Positions 1 through 7,038 of a stretch of DNA of 64,000 nt are shown piece after piece. The notes beneath the pieces are model-generated. The model ran no database searches. It was given only the letters and a program-made list of their open reading frames with translations, and had not been told where the DNA came from. The stretch lies in assembly GCA_027531145.1 (NCBI GenBank), contig JAPZRF010000003.1, forward strand, positions 62,001 through 126,000, given 5' to 3'. This stretch comes from Brevundimonas sp. GTDB lineage: Bacteria; Pseudomonadota; Alphaproteobacteria; Caulobacterales; Caulobacteraceae. The translations under genes and the position numbers were made by a program. The number at the start of each line of letters is the position of its first letter. Position 1 is the stretch's first letter.

Positions 1-1
1 G

Positions 2-349
2 CTGTACCAAGCGGTGCGCATCAAGAGCCTGCTCCGGCGGGCGGCGGCCGAGGGCGCGACGCCGGGGGACATCCGCATCGCCGCGCCGGCCGAGCGCGAC
101 CTGGCCCTGACGCTGGACGCCTTCGCCCAGGCGGTCGAGGACGCCTATGAGCGTCGCGGGCCGCACCTGATCGCCGAGCACGCCTTCCGGCTGGCCCAGG
201 CCTTCTCGAAGTTCTACGCCGCCTGCCCGGTGATGGCGGCACCCGACGCCGAGACGCGGGCCTCGCGGCTGGCGCTGTCGCGGGCGGCGCTGGACCAGCT
301 GGAGACGGCGCTGGACCTGCTGGGGATCGCGACGCCCGAGCGGATGTAG
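2..349 (+). CDS. argS: Arginyl-tRNA synthetase, C-terminal fragment
   Basis: The reading frame is open from the window edge and ends in TAG, so only the last ~115 residues are present. They match the DALR-type anticodon-binding domain of class I arginyl-tRNA synthetase: an early [11 protein letters not shown] stretch, the central [10 protein letters not shown] motif, then ASRLAL and the terminal LDLLGI..PERM that closes many ArgS proteins. The enzyme charges tRNA-Arg in the cytoplasm. The catalytic Rossmann domain lies upstream of the window. Assignment rests on motif memory only. Other DALR proteins such as CysS are less likely because of the FYAACPV and PERM ending. Confidence 0.8.
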   Translation: MYQAVRIKSLLRRAAAEGATPGDIRIAAPAERDLALTLDAFAQAVEDAYERRGPHLIAEHAFRLAQAFSKFYAACPVMAAPDAETRASRLALSRAALDQLETALDLLGIATPERM

Positions 350-422
350 CGTTTCGGCCACAGACTCGGCGGCCCATCGAGGGTTAACCTTTGCCGGGGA
401 GCCACGGGACGGGGACGCCGCA

Positions 423-1190
423 ATGGCGCGAGCGGGCAGGCGAACGGCGGAGACGCCGCAGGTGCGCGCCGGGGGCGCGGGCCTGCCGCTGTTCCGTCGC
501 CGCGCCCGACTGTATGTCGACGGCTTCAACCTGCACCACGCCATCCTCGATCTCGGCCGGCCCGAGCTGCTGTGGCTGGACCTGAAGACCCTCGGACGCG
601 GGCTGCTGCCGCGGCGCGAGCGCCTGGTCGGGGTGACCTGGGTGGCGGCGCACCGGCCGCAGCGCGAGGACCGGATGTCGGCCATGGCCACCTATGAGTT
701 GGCGCTGCGGGCCTCTGGCGTACGCTGCCTGTTGGGCCATTTCGTGGTCCACGGCGACCACTGCCGCGCCTGCGGCCACAGCTGGATGCAGGCCACCGAG
801 AAGCAGAGTGACGTCAATCTGGCGCTGGCAGTGGCGGCGGACGCGGCGGCTGACCGGTTCGATGTCGCCTATCTGTTGACGACCGACGGGGACCATGCGG
901 CGACCGCCCGGTTCCTGCAGGAGTCCTATCCGCGCAAGCGCCTGGTCAGCGTGGCACCGCCGGGGCGGGGGCATAACCGGCAGGTGCTGGCCCACTGTCA
1001 CGCCCGGACCGAGGCGGCCGCAGACCTGGTGGCGCGCTCGCCCCTGCCGGACAGGGTGAAGAGCCCGCTCGGCTGGCTGGAGCGACCGGACGCCTGGCGG
1101 GCGCGTGATCCCGAGCCGCCACCGCCGCCGCCGGTGACCAGCGACGAGGCGCGGCGCGCGCGGCTGCGGCTGGTGGTGTCCAACCCCTGA
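423..1190 (+). CDS. NYN (PIN-like) domain nuclease
   Basis: The product has 255 residues. Residues 30-170 look like a NYN domain, a PIN-fold RNase family: YVDGFNLHH gives Asp33 and Asn36, KQSDVNLALAVAAD gives Asp130, and LLTTDGDH gives Asp155 and Asp157. Together these form the acidic metal site expected of such nucleases. A CRACGHSW segment at 114-121 supplies one Cys pair, perhaps half of a metal knuckle. The tail (200-255) is basic and proline-rich. The likely role is cytoplasmic RNA cleavage, but no substrate can be named. The gene stands alone between argS and the GTA cluster, with about 120 bases to the next gene. The start at 423 follows a weak Shine-Dalgarno; a later start near the VDGFN motif cannot be excluded. 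Confidence 0.75.
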   Translation: MARAGRRTAETPQVRAGGAGLPLFRRRARLYVDGFNLHHAILDLGRPELLWLDLKTLGRGLLPRRERLVGVTWVAAHRPQREDRMSAMATYELALRASGVRCLLGHFVVHGDHCRACGHSWMQATEKQSDVNLALAVAADAAADRFDVAYLLTTDGDHAATARFLQESYPRKRLVSVAPPGRGHNRQVLAHCHARTEAAADLVARSPLPDRVKSPLGWLERPDAWRARDPEPPPPPPVTSDEARRARLRLVVSNP

Positions 1191-1312
1191 CGCGAAGGCG
1201 GGCGGGGCCGGGCCTGCGCGTCGCGGGCGGACATATTGCTGAACATCAGGGCGTTGAGGCGACGACAGCGCCCCTGGCCTGCCCGTCCGCGCTGGCGTGG
1301 CATCCTTCAGGC

Positions 1313-1750
1313 ATGGCGGGAGATCGGGCCTCGGCGGCGAAGGTCCTCGCCGAGAGCTGGCGCCGGCTGGCGGCCGGCGAGGACGTGGCCGAGGTCGAGC
1401 GGCGCGGCAAGGCCGCCCTCGCTCTGGTGCGGCTGGAACAGGCCCTGGCGGAGCTGGCGCAGATGGATGGATCGGCACATGGGGGATGGAGCGGGGCCGA
1501 GCTCGAGGCCCTCCGCGCCCGGCTCCTTATGCGCCTGGATCGCCTCGCTGCCGCCCGGGAGACGAAGGGCGTGGCTGCGGGCGATGACCCCGCAGGAGAT
1601 CGAGGCGCTGCGGCTGGAGTGGCGGGGACATGCGGGCACAGCGCAGATGCCGCCGGACGGTCCATGGCGCACCTGGCTGTTCATGGGCGGACGCGGTGCC
1701 GGCAAGACCCGGGCGGGGGCGGAGTGGCTGAGCGCCCGGGCGAAGACTGA
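1313..1750 (+). CDS. GTA g1 position: small terminase-like protein, 3' end uncertain
   Basis: This frame starts with ATG 1313 and encodes an acidic, helical product (LAESWRRL, RLEQALAEL, LRARLLMRLDRLAA). It lies directly upstream of the large terminase, the position of RcGTA g1, the small terminase that helps load DNA for headful packaging. Codon use is strongly G/C-ending only to about 1565. Beyond that the frame looks like non-coding shadow sequence (GVAGTCGHSADAAGRSMAHL), and the large terminase frame becomes the coding one. Taken literally the two genes overlap by more than 250 bases. Either the true stop was lost through a small indel near 1540-1580, or the long overlap is real. Identity rests on position and helical character, not on a diagnostic motif. 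Confidence 0.5.
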   Translation: MAGDRASAAKVLAESWRRLAAGEDVAEVERRGKAALALVRLEQALAELAQMDGSAHGGWSGAELEALRARLLMRLDRLAAARETKGVAAGDDPAGDRGAAAGVAGTCGHSADAAGRSMAHLAVHGRTRCRQDPGGGGVAERPGED

Positions 1751-2795
1751 GGCGCGGCTGGCGCTGGTGGGGCCGACCCTGCATGACGTACGCGAGGTGA
1801 TGATCGAGGGGCCGTCCGGGCTGAAGGCCGTGGCCCCGCGGGCCGAACGGCCGACCTATGAGGCCAGCCGGCGGCGGCTGGTGTGGCCGGGCGGGGCCAT
1901 GGCCTATGCCTTCTCGGCGGAGGATCCGGAGAGCCTGCGTGGGCCGCAGTTCCATGCGGCCTGGGCGGACGAGCTGGCGGCCTGGCGACAGCCCGACGCG
2001 GTGCTGGCCATGCTGCGGCTGGGGCTGCGGCTTGGCGACGATCCGCGGCTGGCGATCACCACGACGCCGAAAGCGATCCGGGCGGTGAGGACGCTTCTGG
2101 ATGAGCCGGGCTGCGTGGTGACCCGGGCGGCGACGGCTGAGAACGCCGACAATCTGTCGTCGGGATTTCTGGAGGGCTTGCGGGCGCTCTACGGCGGCAC
2201 GAGGCTGGCGGCGCAGGAGCTGGACGGTCTGGTGCTGGAGCCGGACGGCAGCCTGTGGACGGCGGAGATCCTGGCGGCGTGCCGGGGGAAGCCGGACGGG
2301 GCGCTGGAGCGGGTGGTCGTGGCGGTCGATCCGCCGGCCACACGCGGCGGCGACGCCTGCGGCATCGTCGTGGCCGGGCGGCGGGGCGGGACGGCGTTTG
2401 TGCTGGCCGACGGCACGGTGCGCGGCTGCTCGCCGATGGAGTGGGCGCGGGCGGCGCTGCAGGCGGCGCAGGACTTCGCCGCCGCGACCATCGTGGCCGA
2501 GGTCAACCAGGGCGGCGAGATGGTGGAGACGGTGCTGCGGCTGGCCGGGGACGGGCCGCCGGTGCGGGCGGTGCGCGCCGCGGTCGGCAAGCGCGCCCGG
2601 GCCGAGCCGGTGGCGGCGCTCTACGAGCAGGGGCGGGTGAAGCACACAGAGGTGTTCGCCGCCCTCGAGGACGAGATGCTGGCGCTGGGCAGTTCGGCGG
2701 GCGGGGGCAGCCCCGACCGGTGCGACGCCCTGGTGTGGGCGGTGGCCGAGCTGATGCTGCGCGGCGATGGCCTGCCGCGTATCCGCCGGGTCTGA
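1467..2795 (+). CDS. GTA large terminase (g2)
   Basis: This is the ATPase and nuclease motor that packages host DNA into gene transfer agent heads. Walker A is GGRGAGKT at residues 74-81 (counted from 1467). The acidic pair in AAWADEL at 168-169 is the Walker B candidate. The C-terminal half begins with VVVAVDPPA, the usual first catalytic Asp of the RNase H-like nuclease domain. It continues through IVAEVNQGGEMV and ends with DRCDALVWA, a late acidic motif typical of TerL. Alternative starts are 1479 and 1584. The family's N-terminal WIASLPPGRRRAWLRAM segment lies upstream of 1584, so an earlier start is needed. The start region overlaps the g1 frame. The portal gene follows 25 bases downstream. 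Confidence 0.93.
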   Translation: MDRHMGDGAGPSSRPSAPGSLCAWIASLPPGRRRAWLRAMTPQEIEALRLEWRGHAGTAQMPPDGPWRTWLFMGGRGAGKTRAGAEWLSARAKTEARLALVGPTLHDVREVMIEGPSGLKAVAPRAERPTYEASRRRLVWPGGAMAYAFSAEDPESLRGPQFHAAWADELAAWRQPDAVLAMLRLGLRLGDDPRLAITTTPKAIRAVRTLLDEPGCVVTRAATAENADNLSSGFLEGLRALYGGTRLAAQELDGLVLEPDGSLWTAEILAACRGKPDGALERVVVAVDPPATRGGDACGIVVAGRRGGTAFVLADGTVRGCSPMEWARAALQAAQDFAAATIVAEVNQGGEMVETVLRLAGDGPPVRAVRAAVGKRARAEPVAALYEQGRVKHTEVFAALEDEMLALGSSAGGGSPDRCDALVWAVAELMLRGDGLPRIRRV

Positions 2796-2820
2796 GACGG
2801 AACGACAGAGGAGCGGCGGG

Positions 2821-3960
2821 ATGCGCTGGAGCCTGTGGGGCCGGGAGGCCAAGGCGAGCCGGACCGGGCGGCTGGTGGCGCTGAGCCACCTCGGCCGGCC
2901 GCGCTGGACGCCGCGCAACTACGCCCGGCTGGCGGAGGAGGGGTTCGCCCGCAATCCGGTGACCTATCGCTGCGTGCGGCTGGTGGCCGAGGCGGCGGCG
3001 AGCGTGCCGCTGGCGGTGTTCGTCGACGGCGAGCGGCGGGCGGATCACCCGCTGGCGGCGCTGCTGGCGCGGCCCAATCCGGAGCAGGGCTGGGCCGAGC
3101 TGCTGGAGGCCCTGTATGTCGGGCTGCAGACGGCGGGCAACGCCTATGTCGAGGCGACCGGGGACGGCGAGGCCCCGACCTCGGAGCTGTGGAGCCTGCG
3201 CCCGGACCGGGTGAAGGTGGTCCCTGGGCCGAACGGCTGGCCGGCGGGGTATGAGTACGCCGTGGGCGGACGATCGGTGACGATCGCCCGGCGCAGCGAC
3301 GGCTGGTCGCCGGTGTTGCACCTGAAGCTTTTTCACCCGACCGACGATCACTACGGCTTTCCCCCGCTGGAGGCGGCCGCCTTCGCCATCGATGTGCACA
3401 ACGCCTCAGGGGCCTGGAACAAGGCGCTGCTGGACAATGCGGCGCGGCCGTCGGGGGCGCTGGTCTATGGGGCCAGGGGCGGCGAGCGGCTGACCGAGGC
3501 CCAGTTCGAGCAGCTCAAGGCCGAGCTGGCCGAGGCCCACGCGGGGGCGGCCAACGCCGGGCGGCCGATGCTGCTGGAGGGCGGGCTGGACTGGAAGCCG
3601 ATCAGCCTGACCCCGGCGGAGATGGACTTCATCGCCGGCAAGCACGCGGCGGCGCGCGAGATCGCCCTGGCCTTCGGGGTGCCGCCGCAGCTGCTGGGCA
3701 TCCCCGGCGACGCCACCTACGCCAATTACCGCGAGGCCAATGTCGCCCTGTGGCGGCAGACCATCATGCCGCTGGTGCAGCGGACCACCGGAGCCCTGTC
3801 GGGCTGGCTGGGGGCGCGCTTCCCCGGCTGCCGGGTGGCCCCCGACCTGGAGGGCACCCCGGCCCTGGCGGCGGACCGCGAGGCCCTGTGGGCGCGGCTG
3901 GAGGCGGCCAGTTTCCTGACTCCGGACGAGCGGCGGCGGATGGCGGGGGTGGGGGTGTGA
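2821..3960 (+). CDS. GTA portal protein (g3), HK97 family
   Basis: The product has 379 residues and forms the dodecameric ring through which DNA enters the capsid. Typical HK97-portal features are visible: FARNPVTYRCVRLVAEAAASVPL near the start, TAGNAYVEA, VLHLKLFHPTDDHYGFPPLEAA, WNKALLDNAARPSGAL, and EIALAFGVPPQLLGIPGDATYANYREA toward the end. I chose ATG 2821 because a good AGAGGAGCGGCGGG ribosome-binding stretch precedes it; an upstream in-frame start at 2767 would lie inside the terminase. The tail (SFLTPDERRRMAGVGV) resembles the usual portal end. The gene sits between terminase and g3.5, as in RcGTA. Confidence 0.95.
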   Translation: MRWSLWGREAKASRTGRLVALSHLGRPRWTPRNYARLAEEGFARNPVTYRCVRLVAEAAASVPLAVFVDGERRADHPLAALLARPNPEQGWAELLEALYVGLQTAGNAYVEATGDGEAPTSELWSLRPDRVKVVPGPNGWPAGYEYAVGGRSVTIARRSDGWSPVLHLKLFHPTDDHYGFPPLEAAAFAIDVHNASGAWNKALLDNAARPSGALVYGARGGERLTEAQFEQLKAELAEAHAGAANAGRPMLLEGGLDWKPISLTPAEMDFIAGKHAAAREIALAFGVPPQLLGIPGDATYANYREANVALWRQTIMPLVQRTTGALSGWLGARFPGCRVAPDLEGTPALAADREALWARLEAASFLTPDERRRMAGVGV

Positions 3961-3990
3961 GTGGCGAGTGGTCAGTGGCGAGTGGCGAGG
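3961..3990 (+). repeat. GCGAGTG heptamer block, unpaired left arm
   Basis: Degenerate tandem GCGAGTG units (GTGGCGAGTGG and variants) start right after the portal stop and fill the spacer before g3.5. The block has the same orientation as the left arms at 4211, 6616 and 7734. No matching complementary arm lies before g3.5; the nearest is at 4318-4352, beyond that gene. Confidence 0.8.
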
Positions 3991-3998
3991 GCGGCGGC

Positions 3999-4223
3999 AT
4001 GACAAACGGCGCGAGATGGCCGGCACCGCTGGTGGCGGCGCTGGTGGTGCAGACCATCGCCGGGCTGATCTGGGCCGGCGGGGCGGCGGCGCGCATCGGC
4101 GCGCTGGAGGCGGCGGTGGTCGAGCAGCGCTCGGTGGCCGAGCGGCTGGCCCGGCTGGAGGCCCAGGGCGAGACCACGCGCGCGACGCTGGCGCGGATCG
4201 AGGCGCAGTTGAGTGACGAGTGA
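3999..4223 (+). CDS. GTA g3.5-like small membrane protein
   Basis: A 74-residue protein. Residues 8-30 (WPAPLVAALVVQTIAGLIWAGGAAA) form one hydrophobic segment. It is followed by a charged helix with heptad-like Leu and Ala spacing (IGALEAAVVEQRSVAERLARLEAQ). This matches the small membrane-anchored coiled-coil product found as g3.5 between portal and protease in RcGTA-type clusters. Its role there is not established as far as I know. ATG 3999 has GAGGGCGGCGGC upstream. The 38-base gap from the portal stop is filled by GCGAGTG heptamers, and the gene's own last codons run into the next heptamer block. Confidence 0.7.
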   Translation: MTNGARWPAPLVAALVVQTIAGLIWAGGAAARIGALEAAVVEQRSVAERLARLEAQGETTRATLARIEAQLSDE

Positions 4224-4354
4224 CGAGGGGCGAGTGGCGAGTGACGAGTGGTGAGTCGTGAGTAGCGAGGGGTGGGGAGCGGTATGATAGTCGAGACGGT
4301 TGCCGTCGCAGAAGGCTCGTCACTCGCCACTCGCCACGCGCCACTCACCATCGA
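4211..4354. repeat. GCGAGTG heptamer inverted repeat around the protease start
   Basis: The left arm (4211-4275) consists of GCGAGTG-type heptamers: GAGTGACGAGTGACGAGG and further variants. The right arm (about 4318-4352) is complementary: CGTCACTCGCCACTCG, then CCACGCGCCACTCACC. The protease ATG (4284) lies in the loop. The right arm is translated as SSLATRHAPL. Base pairing would bury the ribosome-binding site or start codon of the protease in a long stem-loop. Confidence 0.8.
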
Positions 4355-4787
4355 GGGTTACGCCTCACTGTGGGGCGTGGCGGACCTGAACGGCGATGTG
4401 GTGGCGCAAGGGGCGTTCGGGCGCAGCCTGGCGCGGGCCGGGCCGGGCGAGATCCGGATGCTGTTCCAGCACGACGGGCGGGCGCCGGTCGGGGTCTGGG
4501 ACGAACTGCGCGAGGACGGCAGGGGCCTGTTCGTCCGGGGACGGATCGAAGTCTGGTCGGCCGAGGCGCGCTTCGCCGCGGCCCTGGTCAGGGCCGGGGC
4601 GCTGGACGGCCTGTCGATCGGGTTCAGGACTGCCCGGGCCCGCCGCGACGGGCGGCTCAGGGTGCTGACCGAGGTGGAGCTGTGGGAGGTGTCGCTGGTG
4701 ACCTTCCCGATGCTGCCGGGGGCGCGGTTTCAGGTGGCGGGGTGGTCAGCGCCGCAGACGGCTTGCGCCCGAGGTGTTTCTGCTTGA
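4284..4787 (+). CDS. GTA prohead protease (g4), HK97 U35 family
   Basis: A 167-residue serine protease that matures the capsid by removing its N-terminal scaffold region. The U35 fold begins at IEGYASLWGVADLNGDVV (residues 23-40). Candidate catalytic residues are His63 (FQHDGRAPVG), Ser111 (GLSIGFR) and a Glu in EVELWEVSLVTFPMLPGA (131 or 133). ATG 4284 follows GGGGAGC. Residues 12-21 (SSLATRHAPL) are encoded by the right arm of the heptamer inverted repeat and have no counterpart in the usual family start, so the protein carries a repeat-derived N-terminal extension. A capsid gene should follow directly; here a broken VOC gene intervenes. Confidence 0.92.
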   Translation: MIVETVAVAEGSSLATRHAPLTIEGYASLWGVADLNGDVVAQGAFGRSLARAGPGEIRMLFQHDGRAPVGVWDELREDGRGLFVRGRIEVWSAEARFAAALVRAGALDGLSIGFRTARARRDGRLRVLTEVELWEVSLVTFPMLPGARFQVAGWSAPQTACARGVSA

Positions 4788-4817
4788 GCCTCCTCGCTCT
4801 CAGACTGGGGCGGAGAC

Positions 4818-5204
4818 ATGCCGAATATCATTCAGGTCACCCCGTTCATGCTGGCGCCCGATCTTGAGGCCGCTCTCGACTTCATGGTCAGGGTGCTGGG
4901 CTTCGCGGTCGCGTAGCGCTCAGCCGATTACGCCTATGTCGCCCGGGACGGCGCCGGCATGAGGATAATGGAGGCTGGCCCGGGCAATCCGTTCCAGCCG
5001 GGCACCCGACGCTTCGCCTACTACTTCGACTGCAGAGACGTGGACTCCCTGTATGACGAGCTGAAGCCCAAGCTAGAGGAACAGCCGGCCGGGAATGTGC
5101 ATGGGCCGACCGACAAGCCCTATGGTCAGCGAGAACTGCTGGTACTTGCGCCGGACGGCAATCTGATCGCGTTCGGCCAGGCTATCGATCGCCGGGAGGT
5201 CTGA
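4818..5204 (+). pseudogene. VOC (glyoxalase/bleomycin-resistance-like) gene with in-frame amber
   Basis: One frame reads MPNIIQVTPFMLAPDLEAALDFM then VRVLGFAVA, a TAG at 4914-4916, and RSADYAYVARDGAGMRIMEAGP. It continues through FAYYFDCRDVDSLYDELKP to VLAPDGNLIAFGQ. This is a single VOC-superfamily metalloprotein (beta-alpha-beta-beta-beta units). The TAG sits where Tyr is common (GF.VAY), so one C-to-G change in TAC explains it. The codon use on both sides is that of a real gene. The substrate is unknown. Such a gene is foreign to GTA clusters and separates protease from capsid. Translation could restart at ATG 4959, but the first metal-binding strand would be lost. A sequencing error is possible. 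Confidence 0.8.
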
Positions 5205-5308
5205 GCCTGCGACGGCGACCTTAGCGTCCGTCAGGCTCGCTGCGGATCGTCGTTTCAAAAGTGACGGCGCGCGCCCGCGAGGGTGCTCGCCGCCTGAGCC
5301 ATTCAGCT

Positions 5309-5335
5309 ACCCCCGCGCCCGTCGGGGGCGGGGCC
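5309..5335. other. GC-rich stem-loop upstream of the capsid gene
   Basis: CCCCCG and CGGGGG (from about 5310 to 5329) can pair around a short GCGCCCGT-type loop, about 20 bases ahead of the capsid ATG. The 147-base spacer 5205-5351 holds no gene that I can see. There is no T-run, so this may be an mRNA 5' structure or cleavage-site hairpin rather than a terminator. Confidence 0.4.
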
Positions 5336-5351
5336 CAACCGGAGACCGACA

Positions 5352-6608
5352 ATGAAAGAGACCAAGACCGTCTCGGGCGCGCCCGAGGCGCGCGCGGCGC
5401 TGCACGAGATGATGGCGGCGTTCGAGGCCTTCCGCGCGGCGAATGACGCGCGGCTGGCGGAGATCGAGCAGAAGACGTCGGCCGACGTGCTGCTGGAGGA
5501 GAAGGTGGCGCGGATCGACCAGGCGGTCGGGGCGGCGCAGGCGCGGCTCGACCGGCTGGCCAGCGAGGCGCGGCGGCCGGGGCTTGAGGTCGGCGGCGGC
5601 GTCGCCCCCTCCGTCTCGGCCTTCGGCCGATCCACCTCCCCCATGGGGGGAGGAATGGAGGAAAAGTCGGCGTTCGCGGGCTGGATGAAGACCGGGCTGG
5701 GGCTGGAGCTGAAGGCCGGGCTGTCGACGGCGGCGGGGTCGGGGGTGCTGGCCCCGGTGGAGACCGAGCGGGCCATCGAGCGGCGGCTGATGGCGGCCTC
5801 GCCAATGCGCGAGATCGCCACGGTGCGGACCATCAACAGCGGGGTGTTCAGGAAGCCGGTGTCGACCGCCGGGGTCGAGTCCGGCTGGGTGGCCGAGACG
5901 GCGGCGCGGCCGGAGACGGATCCGGCCACCCTGTCGCTGATCGAGTTCCCGTCGGCGGACCTGTACGCCAGCCCGGCGGCGACCCAGACCCTGCTGGACG
6001 ACGCCCTGGTCGACATGGACGAGTGGCTGGCCTCGGAGGTCGAGGACGCCTTCGCCGCCCAGGAGACCGAGGCCTTCGTCACCGGTAGCGGGGTCAACCG
6101 GCCGAAGGGTTTCCTCGCCTATGACACGGTGCCGGACGCGACGGCCGCCTGGGGCCAGATCGGCTATCTGGCCTCGGGCGCGGCGGGGGCCTTTCCGGCC
6201 AGCCATCCGGTCGACCGGCTGATCGACCTGATCTATGCGCCGCGGGCGCAGTACCGGCCGAACGGGCGGTTCGTGATGAACCGCAAGACGGTCTCGACCG
6301 TGCGCAAGTTCAAGGACGCGGACGGCAACTACATCTGGACGCCGGCGTCGCGGCCCGGGGAGACGGCCAGCCTGCTCGGCTATCCGGTGACCGAGATCGA
6401 GACCATGCCGGACATCGCCGCCAACAGCCTGGCGATCGCCTTCGGCGACTTCCGGCGCGGCTATCTGATCGTCGACCGGGCCGGGGTGCGGGTGCTGCGC
6501 GACCCCTATTCTGCCAAGCCCTATGTGCTGTTCTACACCACCAAGCGCGTCGGCGGCGGGGTGCAGAACTTCGACGCCATCAAGGTGATGAGGTTCTCGG
6601 CGACGTAG
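5352..6608 (+). CDS. GTA major capsid protein (g5), HK97 fold
   Basis: A 418-residue major capsid protein. Residues 1-75 form a charged helical scaffold (delta) domain (HEMMAAFEAFRAANDARLAEIEQK) that the prohead protease removes. The HK97 capsid domain runs from about 110 to the end: ELKAGLSTAAGSGVLAPVE, RTINSGVFRKPV, WVAETAARPET, ASPAATQTLLDDALVDMDEWL, AFVTGSGVNRPKGFLAY, FVMNRKT, and RVGGGVQNFDAIKVMRFSAT at the end. Residues of roughly 84-106 (PSVSAFGRSTSPMGGG) are encoded by a palindromic element that looks inserted in frame at the scaffold/capsid junction. ATG 5352 follows GGAG. The product should assemble the GTA head with the portal. Confidence 0.95.
   Translation: MKETKTVSGAPEARAALHEMMAAFEAFRAANDARLAEIEQKTSADVLLEEKVARIDQAVGAAQARLDRLASEARRPGLEVGGGVAPSVSAFGRSTSPMGGGMEEKSAFAGWMKTGLGLELKAGLSTAAGSGVLAPVETERAIERRLMAASPMREIATVRTINSGVFRKPVSTAGVESGWVAETAARPETDPATLSLIEFPSADLYASPAATQTLLDDALVDMDEWLASEVEDAFAAQETEAFVTGSGVNRPKGFLAYDTVPDATAAWGQIGYLASGAAGAFPASHPVDRLIDLIYAPRAQYRPNGRFVMNRKTVSTVRKFKDADGNYIWTPASRPGETASLLGYPVTEIETMPDIAANSLAIAFGDFRRGYLIVDRAGVRVLRDPYSAKPYVLFYTTKRVGGGVQNFDAIKVMRFSAT
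5604..5656. repeat. Interspersed palindromic element inside the capsid gene
   Basis: Two adjacent hairpins, TCGGCC/GGCCGA (5616-5630) and CCTCCCCC/GGGGGGAGG (5636-5653), are flanked by a CCCCCTCCG box. The two-stem architecture, with C-run and G-run hairpin plus a second short hairpin, is the same as in the intergenic elements at 42581-42630 and 42658-42713. Here it keeps the capsid frame open. Confidence 0.7.
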
Positions 6609-6615
6609 TCGCCGG

Positions 6616-6745
6616 GTGGCGAGTGGTTGGTGGCGAGTGGCGAGTGGCGAGGAGGGTCGTCGCTCGCCGCTGCCGTGGTGAGATCCCGGCGAGGACGGCA
6701 GGATGGGAGGCGCTCGCCACTCATCACTCGCCACCCGCCACTTCC
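6616..6745. repeat. GCGAGTG heptamer inverted repeat between capsid and g6
   Basis: The left arm (6616-6652) contains GTGGCGAGTGGTTGG, then GGCGAGTGGCGAGTGGCGAG. The right arm (6711-6743) is CTCGCCACTCATCACTCGCC plus a second CCACCCGCCAC block. They flank about 58 bases of other sequence. The 154-base spacer 6609-6762 has no gene; the g6 start follows 18 bases after the right arm. Confidence 0.85.
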
Positions 6746-6762
6746 GAGCAAAGCGAGGTCCC

Positions 6763-7038
6763 ATGACCGCAGCGGTGACGCTCACCGAGGCGAAGCTGTT
6801 CCTGCGCGTCGGGCATGACGCGGAGGACGGGCTGATCGCGACCCTGATCGAGGCGGCGACGGCGCGGGTGGCGGCCCTGACCGGCGGGTCGGTGGACGGC
6901 GAGGCGCCGGCGCCGGTGCGGCTGGCGGTGCTGCGCCTGACGGCGGCCGGCTTTGCGCGCGGCGAGGGCGATGACGCGGCCCGGGCCGAGGCCGAGGTCG
7001 CGGCCTGGCTGGCCCCCTACCGGCGGGTGCGGCTGTGA
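6763..7038 (+). CDS. GTA head-tail connector protein (g6)
   Basis: A 91-residue protein with the start TAAVTLTEAKLFLRV, then DEDGLIATLIEAATARVAALTG-like helices. This is the pattern of the phage gp6-like head-tail connector (adaptor) family that docks on the portal. It is the RcGTA g6 position between capsid and g7. I chose ATG 6763; the frame is open upstream to 6703 only because the heptamer arm is read as SSLATRH. The stop overlaps the next start by four bases (GTGA), indicating translational coupling. Confidence 0.85.
   Translation: MTAAVTLTEAKLFLRVGHDAEDGLIATLIEAATARVAALTGGSVDGEAPAPVRLAVLRLTAAGFARGEGDDAARAEAEVAAWLAPYRRVRL

Noticed and set aside
5220-5330. Possible tRNA on the minus strand ahead of the capsid gene
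   Set aside because: The reverse complement begins GCGGGGGTAGCTGAATGGC, like a D-arm, but there is no GTTCGA-type T-loop, no matching acceptor stem and no plausible anticodon loop. It looks like chance similarity.
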